DNA of 36,539 nucleotides from Candidatus Sungiibacteriota bacterium (GCA_016181585.1 JACOYX010000007.1:1-36539); one strand, 5' to 3'; shown: positions 15,510 through 23,116, counted from the stretch's first letter. Translations and numbers: made by a program. The notes: generated from the letters alone by a model not told the origin.

Positions 15510-16711
15510 GCTGCATCCTTTTTCTTATCTTTTGCGAGAAGTTCATTAAATCGAACCCATAAATCTTCCTTTTTCTCAATCAGCAACGTCATGAAATTTG
15601 CCGCTTTTACGGCTTTAAAGATATTCAACATTGAACTTTCATAGTAGCGGCTTCCGCTTGGTTTAATTTCTCCGTAACCGAAGAAATTGCATATCTCGCA
15701 AAGCTCTTCCGCCATTTTGATCGCCGAAGGGTTGTCTGATTCAAAATTGTCTCCATCCGAACAATGAAACGCATAAATATTCCACAGTGTCGGATGATAC
15801 CGCTCGGCGATAATCTCAAGCGCTTTTTTATAGCCCGAGGAAATAAACGTGCCTCCCGATTCTCCCTTATGGAAAAATTCTTCTTCCGTAACCTCCCTGC
15901 CTTCGGTGTGGTGCGCAACAAAAACAATTTCAACATTCCTGTACTTTGTGAGCACAAACCGATACAACAAAAAAAAGAACGTCCGCGCCAAATATTTTTT
16001 AATCATATCCATCGACCCCGAAGTATCCATAATGCAGATAACCGCGGCATTCGACTCCGGCCGTGTATCCGGCTCCATGTGCCGATAGACAAGATCGTCC
16101 TGATGAAAAGGGAAGCGCTCTTCAGGGTTTTTCGGATCCGCCGGCACGGCGCCTTTTTTCGCCATCCTGCGCTTTATCCGGTTTTTAGCGGTACGCTTCT
16201 TGTCGAGACGTACCCAAATACCCTTTTTCCGATATCCTTGGCGCTTACTGACACGCTCCGACATCACTTCACGCAGGATTTTCCGCTCCATAAAAGGAAG
16301 CTCGAGATCCTCGAACAGAATTTCTATAAGTTCATCCAGCGTTACATCCGTCTCGTAGTAATCTACGCCAGGCTGTTCTCCCGCTTTATCCTGCCCCTGA
16401 CCCTTTTCTCCTTGCGCATTGCCCACCACTTGGCCGGGCTGGGAATTGCCATCGCCCTGCCCTACGCCGGGAGTGTTTTCGCCATATATAAAGCGATACT
16501 CTTTTACTCCGCGAATGGGCACCTTAATAATTTTATCTCCGCTTTTCCCGATAATGGACTCCTCGCCTACCAGATCGGCAATATTATCTCGGATAGATTT
16601 TCGAACTTTTTGGCGGTGTCGCTGGAGATCTCCCGCGCTTCGATCGGACCGCAGAGCATCCTGCGATGAATAATCACGAATTATGCTTCCGCCATGTGGA
16701 TCCAATTCCAT
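15506..16711 (-). CDS. DUF444 / YeaH-like vWA protein
   Basis: 401 residues. The N-terminal part has SDRSAGDLQRHRQKVRKSIRD-type basic helices and the sequence KIIKVPIRGVKEYRFIYG typical of YeaH. A Gly/Gln-rich linker (82-115) follows. The C-terminal vWA domain holds the MIDAS: DTSGS (229-233), Thr in ESGGTFISSG and Asp in HCSDGDNF. YeaH is the partner of PrkA/YeaG kinase and SpoVR/YcgB in stress adaptation, so the three are read as one functional unit. AAGGAG is 8 nt before the ATG. The gene is separated from prkA by a terminator and has a palindrome upstream, so SpoVR-DUF444 may be controlled separately from prkA. Confidence 0.93.
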   Translation of the reverse strand: MELDPHGGSIIRDYSSQDALRSDRSAGDLQRHRQKVRKSIRDNIADLVGEESIIGKSGDKIIKVPIRGVKEYRFIYGENTPGVGQGDGNSQPGQVVGNAQGEKGQGQDKAGEQPGVDYYETDVTLDELIEILFEDLELPFMERKILREVMSERVSKRQGYRKKGIWVRLDKKRTAKNRIKRRMAKKGAVPADPKNPEERFPFHQDDLVYRHMEPDTRPESNAAVICIMDTSGSMDMIKKYLARTFFFLLYRFVLTKYRNVEIVFVAHHTEGREVTEEEFFHKGESGGTFISSGYKKALEIIAERYHPTLWNIYAFHCSDGDNFESDNPSAIKMAEELCEICNFFGYGEIKPSGSRYYESSMLNIFKAVKAANFMTLLIEKKEDLWVRFNELLAKDKKKDAA

Positions 16712-16788
16712 AATTTTACTCCTTCATGTGTCAACGTGCTGTCTTACCTTTACCAGCTTTTTATTAAAAAGTAAAGCCCTATATCGCT

Positions 16789-16811
16789 ACTTGGAGGTTG
16801 AACCTCCAAGT
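16789..16811. promoter_or_regulatory. perfect 23-bp palindrome upstream of the DUF444-SpoVR operon
   Basis: ACTTGGAGGTT and its complement around one central base, 78 nt before the DUF444 start. Neither side has a T-run, so it is more like an operator than a terminator. No firm -35/-10 pair was found next to it. Confidence 0.5.
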
Positions 16812-16827
16812 AAAAGCGGAGCAAGTA

Positions 16828-16856
16828 AAAATCCCACCTTTGCAAGACGGGATTTT
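16828..16856 (-). terminator. terminator of prkA
   Basis: Arms AAAATCCC and GGGATTTT; minus-strand T-run follows. It lies 23 nt after the prkA stop codon. Confidence 0.75.
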
Positions 16857-16878
16857 ATTTATATTTACTTGGATGTTT

Positions 16879-18801
16879 TTAGTCTTTCCAAAGATTATTC
16901 GCGGCGTATTTCAGCACCACGTCCACGCAATACTCACAATAGCCATGGTCATCAAGCATGTTTTTTACCATCGCCTGATGTTTCTCAGTTTGTTCGACAT
17001 CGCGCGTACGGGCTTTGGTAATAATACGGCTCAATTCCCTCACAGAACTCATCAGCTTCTTCTCGATTGCTTCTTTCAGCGGCTCATAACTCTGGTAGGA
17101 GACCCGCTCTCCCTTGCGGCCCGCCGCCCAAAGGTAAGACACTACTTCCTGCCGGAAACCCTCGGCGCTTGACCCGATAATCGCGATCTGCTCCTCAATG
17201 GACTTAAGAAGCCCTTCGTTCGGCTGAAGCTCTTCTTTAGTATTCTTATCCTTGAGCTTTGTCTTGTTGACAAAGGCTTCAGCATGATCCAGATAGTTCT
17301 GGAACATCGCCTCTGCTTGCTCTTGATAAGAATACACAAATGCTTTTGTTATTTCTTTCTCAAGCAATTCCAAATATTCTTTGTGTAGCGTATCTTGGAG
17401 AAACTCCAAATACATTTTTTTTAGATCATCCGCAAAATCCTGGTCTTTTACCATGGAAATCAAGGCTTCTCTCACGCTGATAGGGTTGATGCATTTTCCT
17501 GTCTCAGCAAGCGCATTGTCCAGCGATTTCATGATAAATCGCGTGGAAATACCATTCATGCCTTCACGTTTCGCTTCTTCACGAAGTTCCTGCACATTTA
17601 TCTTTTTCGTACGACCCTTTTCCACCACTTCTTCGCCGTTATACAAGCGAAGCTTGGTCATAAGATCGCACTTCGCCGTCGGTTCCAGCCGCGATAGCAC
17701 TGCAAACATCGAGGCCATCTCAAGCGTGTGAGGCGCCACGTGGGCGCGGAAATCCGAATTGTGCAAAATTTTCTGGTAAATTTTTACTTCTTCTGAGAGG
17801 CGAAGGTTGTAAGGCACTTTAACCGCCACAATGCGATCCAAAATCGCCTCGTTGGTATGATCAGCCTTGAACTTCTGCCATTCCGCTTCGTTGGAGTGCG
17901 CCACGATAACCGAATCGACATAGATAGTCCCGTGTCTGCCAGGCGCAGGGATGGTTTTTTCCTGCGTCGCGGTGATCATGGCATGGAGGTATTCGGTCTC
18001 GTTCTTAAAGACCTCAATGAACTCCACCACGCCCCGGTTGCCGACATTGAATGCGCCATTGAGCTCCAGCACGCGCGGATCTCCTTCGGAATAGCGGTCA
18101 AGCTTCGAGATATCTTCCGAACCTATCAACACTGCTGTATCTTGGTTATTCGGATCCACCGGAGGCACCACACCGATACCTTTGCGATTACGCTTGGAAA
18201 ATCCAACGGTTGCAACAGGAAATTCCTCATAACGTGCGTCAAATTCATTCTTAAGCCGGAAACGGCACACGGGGCAAATATCCCCCTCGATGTGCACTCC
18301 CAGCATCTTCTCAAACTCTTTGCGCAGATGGCGCGGAATTAAATGCAAGGGCTCTTCAAACATCGGACAGCCCTCAATTGCATAAACAGGGTCGGCGCCC
18401 TCTAGTCCCTTGTGCAATTTTTCTACAAGAGAACTTTTGCCGGATCCTACCGGTCCCATGAGGTAAAGCACTTGCCGTGATTCTTCGCCTTTTAACGAAG
18501 CTGAATGGAAATAGCGCGCAATTTGCGCCAAGGTACGCTCAATGCCGAAAAATTCATCCTTAAAAAAATTGTACACTTTCACCGGCTGGTCTTTGTACAA
18601 CCGCTTAACTCTCGGATCGTCAGAGTTCATTACTTCACTTGCTCCGTCCCTAATGATAACGTCATTCATACGCGCATGTGCAAGTTTGGCAATTGCAGGG
18701 TCTTTCTTTGCGATTTCCAAATAATCTAAAAGATTTCCCCTCCACTTTTTATTATCTCTTGTCTCTCTATCACTACGAATCAAATCCTGAAATTGACTCA
18801 T
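16879..18801 (-). CDS. prkA: PrkA family AAA+ serine protein kinase
   Basis: 640 residues from the chosen ATG, like typical PrkA/YeaG (~640). N-terminal AAA+ ATPase: Walker A GPVGSGKS (116-123), then EGCPMFEEPLHLIPRHLR and the paired-Cys CPVCR (ICPVCRFRL). These are PrkA-specific, as are GAFNVGNRGVVEFIEVFKN and the ATQEK sensor region. The C-terminal ~200 residues (LEFLQDTLHKEYLELLEKEI...YLDHAEAFVNK...NEGLLKSIEEQI) match the region assigned as kinase-like. PrkA works with the vWA protein YeaH and SpoVR during nutrient stress, and some studies describe it as a protease rather than a kinase. Start at 18801 chosen because AAGGAGAAAGG precedes it; the frame extends 16 codons upstream without such a site. 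Stands in its own unit with a promoter. Confidence 0.95.
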   Translation of the reverse strand: MSQFQDLIRSDRETRDNKKWRGNLLDYLEIAKKDPAIAKLAHARMNDVIIRDGASEVMNSDDPRVKRLYKDQPVKVYNFFKDEFFGIERTLAQIARYFHSASLKGEESRQVLYLMGPVGSGKSSLVEKLHKGLEGADPVYAIEGCPMFEEPLHLIPRHLRKEFEKMLGVHIEGDICPVCRFRLKNEFDARYEEFPVATVGFSKRNRKGIGVVPPVDPNNQDTAVLIGSEDISKLDRYSEGDPRVLELNGAFNVGNRGVVEFIEVFKNETEYLHAMITATQEKTIPAPGRHGTIYVDSVIVAHSNEAEWQKFKADHTNEAILDRIVAVKVPYNLRLSEEVKIYQKILHNSDFRAHVAPHTLEMASMFAVLSRLEPTAKCDLMTKLRLYNGEEVVEKGRTKKINVQELREEAKREGMNGISTRFIMKSLDNALAETGKCINPISVREALISMVKDQDFADDLKKMYLEFLQDTLHKEYLELLEKEITKAFVYSYQEQAEAMFQNYLDHAEAFVNKTKLKDKNTKEELQPNEGLLKSIEEQIAIIGSSAEGFRQEVVSYLWAAGRKGERVSYQSYEPLKEAIEKKLMSSVRELSRIITKARTRDVEQTEKHQAMVKNMLDDHGYCEYCVDVVLKYAANNLWKD

Positions 18802-18839
18802 TACCTTTCTCCTTTTTATATTTAAAAGGGCTACCACAA

Positions 18840-18868
18840 CAAGTATCAAAAAAAGAATATATTGTCAA
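18840..18868 (-). promoter_or_regulatory. probable promoter of prkA
   Basis: Minus strand TTGACA (18863-18868), 17-nt spacer, TGaTACTTG, i.e. an extended but imperfect -10 box. Confidence 0.5.
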
Positions 18869-18887
18869 ATAAATAGGATAAAATAAA

Positions 18888-18915
18888 ATTGCCGCATAGT
18901 TCTCCATGCGGCAAT
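18888..18915. terminator. bidirectional terminator between the two prkA-like genes
   Basis: ATTGCCGCAT and ATGCGGCAAT arms, with T-runs on both strands. It closes the second prkA-like gene. Confidence 0.8.
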
Positions 18916-18942
18916 GTTTTTTATACCGTTTTATACAATTTT

Positions 18943-20838
18943 TTATTCAGCGAATATCGTTTTATTCGCGTATGTTCGAATGTTTTCCCAACAGCAGTTT
19001 TCTGATCCTTTATAGCCGTTTTCCCGAAGTTCTTGAGCCATGGCATCTACTTTCTTCTTTGCTTTTTGGGGATCTTGCGGCTTTCCCACCATCGCCTCCC
19101 GTACCTCATCAATTTTTGCAATTATATCTTTATCTTTCTTTGCAAACATAATCACTCGTTCAATGGCTTCAGAAAGCGGTATATGATCTTCCAGCACTTC
19201 GCGTTTTTGATTTCTGAAAAACGCAGTGATGCCGCTCCGAAATTCCTCTTTCGTGTCTTCCTTAACGCCAATTTCGCCCTCAATCAGCCGCAGCATTTTT
19301 TCATCTACGGGCAGTTCTTGTATGGTAGTTTCATCCGAGATATTGCGTTTCATCGTAAAGTGTAGAGCATGGTTAAGATAGTCTTTAAAATACTGCTGTT
19401 TCATTTCCTCAAACCGTTTAAATCCTATCCACCCTCTGACAAGATCTCTCCTCAAATAACCGCGATACCACTCTTCCATTTTCCCCAGTGCGTAATTGCC
19501 TTTCGCGTCCGGATCGAAGACAACCCATGGTTTCATGCGCTCTTTAACGTCTTTATCTATCCCTCGGTAAAGCGCCGGGTCACGAAGCATAGAAAGAACA
19601 TGCTGGATGCCGATACATTTTTGATACTGCCCCATTTTATTGCGTAGAATTCTTGCCCTCCGCACCGTCAGACCATTGGCGCCATCAAACGGCCGTTTTT
19701 CCCGCAGTTCTCCGTAAGTATGGCGTGCCAATGACTTCTTATCATCAGCAAGCCTTGCGCCGCCGGCATAAAAAAGAAGAGCGTCTTCGGGAGTGAGCGT
19801 TAAACTCCACTGTGAAGGATCCAGCCTAGTCGCTATCTCCATTCTGGACAACGCCTCTTCAACACCGGGAACAAAATGAAAGGTATCGGTATTGTTTCTT
19901 TTCGCGCGATGGTGAATTTTTAGTTCGGCCTGGACATCCAGTGGTAAATGAAATTTAACTGGAATGATCCGATCACCAAGCGCTCCGGTTTTTTCTTCTT
20001 CTTCAAGATGAGTATTCGAAACACTCACGACCGCCAGATCAAGGTGAACCTCGGTCTGATCCGGAGCGCGAATGGTTCCATCCGCTACCAAATTCCCTAT
20101 CATGGACCTAAATTTTTCCGGCTGTGCTTTGGATGAAAGATCGATAAACAGCACTCCGCCATTGGCACACTTAAATATCGAATACCATTCGCTCGGAAAC
20201 TTGCCCCTGTCTACATCAGGAAGCGAGTCCTCCACGCGGAGCATGCCAATACCCGCACTCAAGCGATAAGAACGTGGCATAACAGGAAAAGAACGCCAAT
20301 CTCCGGAAAATTCTCGCCCCTGAAGCCGTTCCTCGCATGTGCGGCAAAGCTCGCCTTTAAAAGGAAAAAATTGAGAAAAAAATTCGTTTCGCTCTTTTTT
20401 GGGTATTGCATGAAGCGGTAACTCATGCCATGGACACCCCTCAATCTCATAAAATAAAAGTTCCTTCATGGCTTCTGCAATACAATCGCGTATCAGCGTT
20501 GTTTTTCCGCACCCATGCGGTCCGCCTACCGCAAGCACCTGACGCGCCTCTTCCTCGCCAGATCCCGCCGCACGAAAATACTCGCCTACTTCGGCCAAGA
20601 CAGGATCTATACCCAATAAATCCTGAAATGCGGGAAAACGCATACGCCGCGACGGTTGGTCGCGATATAAATTCTGCAGGCGAATATTGTCCGATTCAGC
20701 CAGTGGCACCGGTTTTTCGCCGCGAAACGTCGAAATTGCGCGCCATACCGCACTATGCGCCCTGTCCAGCACCGCGGGACTCTCTTTTGCAAAGTTCAAT
20801 AAATCTCCAACTGTTCTAATCGTTGTATTGTTCTCCAT
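18943..20838 (-). CDS. second, divergent PrkA-like AAA+ protein
   Basis: 631 residues from the chosen start. The layout repeats that of prkA: an N-terminal LNFAKESPAVLDRAH segment matching PrkA's LEIAKKDPAIAKLAH, RLQNLYRDQPSRR (PrkA RVKRLYKDQP), Walker A GPHGCGKTT (106-114), EGCPWHELPLHAIPKKER, the paired Cys as CRTC, and Walker B GGVLFIDLS. The C-terminal part aligns in pattern (YLRRDLVRGWI..., DEKMLRLIEGEIGV matching NEGLLKSIEEQI). Overall identity to PrkA is clearly low. Two PrkA-type ATPases beside one vWA partner suggests a heteromeric assembly or different targets. Start at 20838 is placed after GGGGGG; upstream in-frame ATGs lack such a site. It is the next minus-strand gene after the 193-residue protein, but a hairpin lies between. 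Confidence 0.85.
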   Translation of the reverse strand: MENNTTIRTVGDLLNFAKESPAVLDRAHSAVWRAISTFRGEKPVPLAESDNIRLQNLYRDQPSRRMRFPAFQDLLGIDPVLAEVGEYFRAAGSGEEEARQVLAVGGPHGCGKTTLIRDCIAEAMKELLFYEIEGCPWHELPLHAIPKKERNEFFSQFFPFKGELCRTCEERLQGREFSGDWRSFPVMPRSYRLSAGIGMLRVEDSLPDVDRGKFPSEWYSIFKCANGGVLFIDLSSKAQPEKFRSMIGNLVADGTIRAPDQTEVHLDLAVVSVSNTHLEEEEKTGALGDRIIPVKFHLPLDVQAELKIHHRAKRNNTDTFHFVPGVEEALSRMEIATRLDPSQWSLTLTPEDALLFYAGGARLADDKKSLARHTYGELREKRPFDGANGLTVRRARILRNKMGQYQKCIGIQHVLSMLRDPALYRGIDKDVKERMKPWVVFDPDAKGNYALGKMEEWYRGYLRRDLVRGWIGFKRFEEMKQQYFKDYLNHALHFTMKRNISDETTIQELPVDEKMLRLIEGEIGVKEDTKEEFRSGITAFFRNQKREVLEDHIPLSEAIERVIMFAKKDKDIIAKIDEVREAMVGKPQDPQKAKKKVDAMAQELRENGYKGSENCCWENIRTYANKTIFAE

Positions 20839-20942
20839 TCGGGAGACCCCCCTTATATATCTATGTAAATGTTCTGCATCAATTCGTACCATATTCCTTA
20901 GAAAAAACAAGACCATTGAGTAATGTGAGGACAAAAATAAAT

Positions 20943-20963
20943 CCCCCATGCCAGTGATGAGGG
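20943..20963 (-). terminator. terminator after the 193-residue gene
   Basis: Minus strand CCCTCAT-loop-ATGGGGG followed by ATTTATTTTTG, directly adjacent to the stop codon. Confidence 0.65.
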
Positions 20964-21545
20964 TTATGGTTTTGCCGCTATTCGCTTTTTTTTAAATTCC
21001 CGATAAAGGAACGCCGCCTGATCCTGAATACTGGCATATCTTCTCCGTGCGCTTTGCACCAAAGACATGCACTCGGCGGGAGACATAATAATGCCGATTT
21101 TTTGAGAAAAAAATTCATCAATGATGCGGGAAATAAATTTTTTCCGCGCCGCCTCGTCTTTTAAATAACGTCCTGACCGCCAAGAATTTTCCGGCAAAAC
21201 CTTTATTGCGCTTTCAATAATATCGTATAAAAATTTATCTCCTTCGCCGGAAAGCTCTAGCTGAAGCGCCATCACCCGCACTTGATCAGAGCCGCTATGC
21301 ATAGCATCTTTAAGCGTATGATAAATTACCCATTCAAGAGATATGGTGGTTACATCAACCAAGAATATGCCGTCAAGCGAGAAAATAAGTTTGATCATTT
21401 TGCCGATAGATGTCGGTACGGTGTTGTAGAGAAAAAACCAGCCGTTCCCTGTTTTCACCGTACGCGGAATGGGAATATCGGCAAATGCTTTCAGAATAGC
21501 TGCATAGACAATATCTTTCGGATCTCGTGCCGTCGCGCCCGCCAT
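20964..21545 (-). CDS. unknown protein upstream of the second prkA-like gene
   Basis: 193 residues, no recognised domain. The first 95 residues look alpha/beta (WFFLYNTVP, LIFSLDGIFLVDVTTISLEWVIYH) and the rest is helical, ending in a basic tail (REFKKKRIAAKP). No signal peptide. AAGGAA precedes the ATG. It is immediately upstream of the second prkA-like gene on the same strand and may act with it; the hairpin between them makes a single transcript less certain. Confidence 0.65.
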   Translation of the reverse strand: MAGATARDPKDIVYAAILKAFADIPIPRTVKTGNGWFFLYNTVPTSIGKMIKLIFSLDGIFLVDVTTISLEWVIYHTLKDAMHSGSDQVRVMALQLELSGEGDKFLYDIIESAIKVLPENSWRSGRYLKDEAARKKFISRIIDEFFSQKIGIIMSPAECMSLVQSARRRYASIQDQAAFLYREFKKKRIAAKP

Positions 21546-21621
21546 AACATTTCCTTTTCAGATTCTGATTTCAAAGTGCTTGCTACTGGAATAATACCCA
21601 AATATTGATAAAAAAGAAAAT

Positions 21622-21791
21622 AGACCTACTGCGTAAAGATTTTCGTAACGAAATTTCTTAATTTAGAGATAAAATCGTTGAATAAATTTCGAGGCCTATC
21701 GGCTTAGATACTTCGTTAAGCCAAGAAATTTTGAAGCGATTTTGGCCTAAATTAAGAAATTGCAGTAGAAGTATCTTTATGCAGTAGGTAT
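21622..21791. mobile_element. class II palindromic element, copy 2
   Basis: 170 bp, AGACCTACTGC...GCAGTAGGTAT, flanked by AAT (21619-21621 and 21792-21794). The last arm carries one change (GGTAT for GGTCT). The interior shares AATTTCGAGGCCTATC and AGCCAAGAAATTTT with class I elements, linking the two families. The right end plus the target duplication spell TATAAT, a -10 box for the gene that follows. Confidence 0.8.
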
Positions 21792-21794
21792 AAT
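21789..21794 (+). promoter_or_regulatory. -10 box formed at the class II element junction
   Basis: TATAAT is made by the last three bases of the element and the 3-bp target duplication. The -35 region 17 nt upstream (TAGAAG) is poor, so promoter strength is uncertain. The leader to the ATG at 21864 is about 63 nt. Confidence 0.45.
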
Positions 21795-21863
21795 GCTTGC
21801 GGTCTGGAAAAATGCAAAGTAATATGGAGACGGTCAGCTAGTTCTTTATAAGGAGAATAGTGT

Positions 21864-22418
21864 ATGGATTTGCCCGCGCCCGAACAAATTGATATGCTCG
21901 CCGAAGGCAGAAATGCGTGGATGGAATATACTAATTTTGATCAAAGCGGTAAATATAAAGACGAGCATTTGGCTCTTTCTCACTTTATACTCATAGGAGA
22001 TATACTCTGCTGCATGCGCGGAGAAGTGATAATGGCGCTCCATTGCGCAGAAAACGGACTTCTGCCGCTTACCACGGACGACGAAATTGCGGCATTCGTT
22101 TTGCAATTGCAAAAAATAGGAGAATATGATTTTAGCGAAGGAATGCTCGAAGATTGTTTATGCGAATTGCATTATGACTATGAATCAAATTCTATGCAAA
22201 AAGCACTGGCACAAGCTGCGAAATCACTCAATATGAGCGTAGAAGAATATGAAGAAATAATACACAAACCTGTTATGGAAAAAATAAATGCGGGATACTC
22301 TTTGTCTCCTGAAGATGAAGCAGAGATGCACGCGAGCAACGCAAAAAGAGAACGTATTGAGAATGTATTAGAAAAAGTGCTCCAGATGCATCTTGATCGT
22401 GTAAAAAGCGGCACTTAG
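21864..22418 (+). CDS. unknown acidic protein
   Basis: 184 residues, rich in Glu/Asp. The N-terminal half has several Cys/Met (DILCCMRGEVIMALHCAENG) and the C-terminal half is helical (SLNMSVEEYEEIIHKPVMEKINAG). No known domain, signal or membrane segment was recognised. ATAAGGAG lies 9 nt before the ATG and a terminator follows at 22437, so it is a single-gene unit on the plus strand between minus-strand genes. Confidence 0.7.
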   Translation: MDLPAPEQIDMLAEGRNAWMEYTNFDQSGKYKDEHLALSHFILIGDILCCMRGEVIMALHCAENGLLPLTTDDEIAAFVLQLQKIGEYDFSEGMLEDCLCELHYDYESNSMQKALAQAAKSLNMSVEEYEEIIHKPVMEKINAGYSLSPEDEAEMHASNAKRERIENVLEKVLQMHLDRVKSGT

Positions 22419-22436
22419 GAACCACCCTGTTAAACC

Positions 22437-22467
22437 AAACCTCCTCTGTGCAACAGAGGAGGTTTTA
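22437..22467 (+). terminator. terminator after the 184-residue gene
   Basis: AAACCTCCTCTGT-gc-ACAGAGGAGGTTTT: a 13-bp stem with a trailing T-run. Confidence 0.88.
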
Positions 22468-22469
22468 TG

Positions 22470-22722
22470 GGTCTCCTGCCGAATAGCACTTATGAGCTAC
22501 AATTCCATAAATTCTGGCGAATCATATAGTGATTCGCGGGAAATTTAGCGAAGCCGGGTATTCCAGTGCGAAGCGTAAAATTTCCCCGGCTTTTGCTAAA
22601 GGAAGCAAAAGAATTTTCCAAAAAATTTCTTGGCTTACCTTGCAGGCAGGCCGCAAAATTTGTGTGAGTATTTGCCTCGAATTTCTTAAATTTCGCGACG
22701 TAGGGTATTCGGCAACAGTCCC
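22470..22722. mobile_element. class I palindromic element, copy 5, enlarged
   Basis: 253 bp from GGGTCTCCTGCCGAATAGC to TATTCGGCAACAGTCCC. Outer arms and the core AATTTTCCAAAAAATTTCTTGGC match copy 2, but about 95 bp of extra sequence follows CATAAATTCTGGC. The insert has its own hairpin (GCGAATCA/TGATTCGC) and AAATTT-flanked GC arms. The 5-mers outside (TTTAT and TTAGA) do not match, so it may be rearranged or a chimera of two copies. Confidence 0.75.
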
Positions 22723-22776
22723 TTAGAAATGGGTGTGCCTGGATTCGAACCAGGAACCGGTCGTGTATACTAAACG

Positions 22777-22912
22777 TATAACTGGTTCGCTCGGAAAAAA
22801 TACAAATGTCGGTCCGGGAGGATTCGAACCTCCAACCCCCCGTGTATAAGACGGATGCTCTGCCATTGAGCTACGGACCGCCACTTACATTTTCCCCTCG
22901 CTGCCAGTTATA
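22777..22912 (-). other. insert inside the tRNA anticodon loop
   Basis: Bounded on the minus strand by the inverted repeat TATAACTGG (22904-22912) and CCAGTTATA (22777-22785), which would extend the anticodon stem. Inside are the pairs GGAAAATGT and ACATTT...TTTTCC around the inner tRNA. There is no group I intron core; the insert is too short and is mostly the inner tRNA. Confidence 0.65.
22809..22880 (-). tRNA. tRNA-Ile (anticodon UAU), nested in the interrupted tRNA
   Basis: 72 nt: acceptor CGGTCCG/CGGACCG, D stem GCTC/GAGC, anticodon stem TCCGT/ACGGG (one G-T pair), loop CTTATAC, variable GGGTT, T stem GGAGG/CCTCC, discriminator A. The anticodon UAU would read AUA directly, without the lysidine-modified CAU tRNA used by most bacteria. 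Same strand as the outer tRNA. RNase P and a 3' endonuclease could release it, cutting the outer tRNA into two halves. Confidence 0.88.
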
Positions 22913-22953
22913 AGACGACTGCTCTGCCGTTGAGCTACACACCCTATCCTTAA

Positions 22954-22982
22954 TTTGTACTGTTTTTTAGCGCGAAACACAA
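22954..22982 (-). promoter_or_regulatory. possible promoter of the nested tRNA locus
   Basis: Minus strand TTGTGT (22977-22982), 17-nt spacer, TACAAA (22954-22959), 9 nt before the outer tRNA's first base. Only partly matches consensus. Confidence 0.4.
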
Positions 22983-23041
22983 CCACTCAGAGCAACCTGG
23001 GCGGTTTTAAATATTCACTTTGATATTGTCATTGCGAAAAG

Positions 23042-23116
23042 TGAGATTGCTTCGCTAACGCTCGCAATGACAACCAACTTCTGTCATTGCGAGGCGTACT
23101 CGCCGAAGCAATCTCA
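23042..23116. repeat. 75-bp palindromic repeat, copy A
   Basis: TGAGATTGCTTCGCTAACG ... CGCCGAAGCAATCTCA with inner arms CTCGCAATGAC and GTCATTGCGAGG. Identical to copy B at 23401. Its last bases supply the TGA stop of the GIY-YIG gene on the minus strand. Confidence 0.92.

Larger units (their letters stand above)
22730..22944 (-). tRNA. interrupted tRNA, Ile(UAU)-type, with an insert in the anticodon loop
   Basis: Minus strand: 5' half GGGTGTG-TA-GCTC-...-GAGC-A-GTCGT-CTTATA, 3' half TATAC-ACGAC-CGGTT-CCTGG-TTCGAAT-CCAGG-CACACCC-A. All four stems pair perfectly between the halves (acceptor 7 bp, D 4 bp, anticodon 5 bp, T 5 bp). The halves are separated by a 143-nt insert in the anticodon loop, bounded by a TATA direct repeat. 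Removing it at any position within the repeat restores a 72-nt tRNA with loop CTTATAC, anticodon UAU (Ile, codon AUA). The insert contains a complete second tRNA. Whether the outer gene is spliced, joined in trans or dead cannot be told from sequence; all paired bases are intact, which argues against long decay. Confidence 0.75.

Noticed and set aside
15764-16669. 301-residue plus-strand frame
   Set aside because: Fully antisense to the DUF444 gene, whose family motifs are unmistakable.
14079-18801. Sporulation locus because of SpoVR and PrkA
   Set aside because: No sporulation sigma factor or coat/cortex gene is present; the DUF444 partner points to the stress module known from non-sporulating bacteria.
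22730-22944. Group I intron in the outer tRNA
   Set aside because: The insert is 143 nt and half of it is another tRNA; there is no room for the conserved catalytic core.
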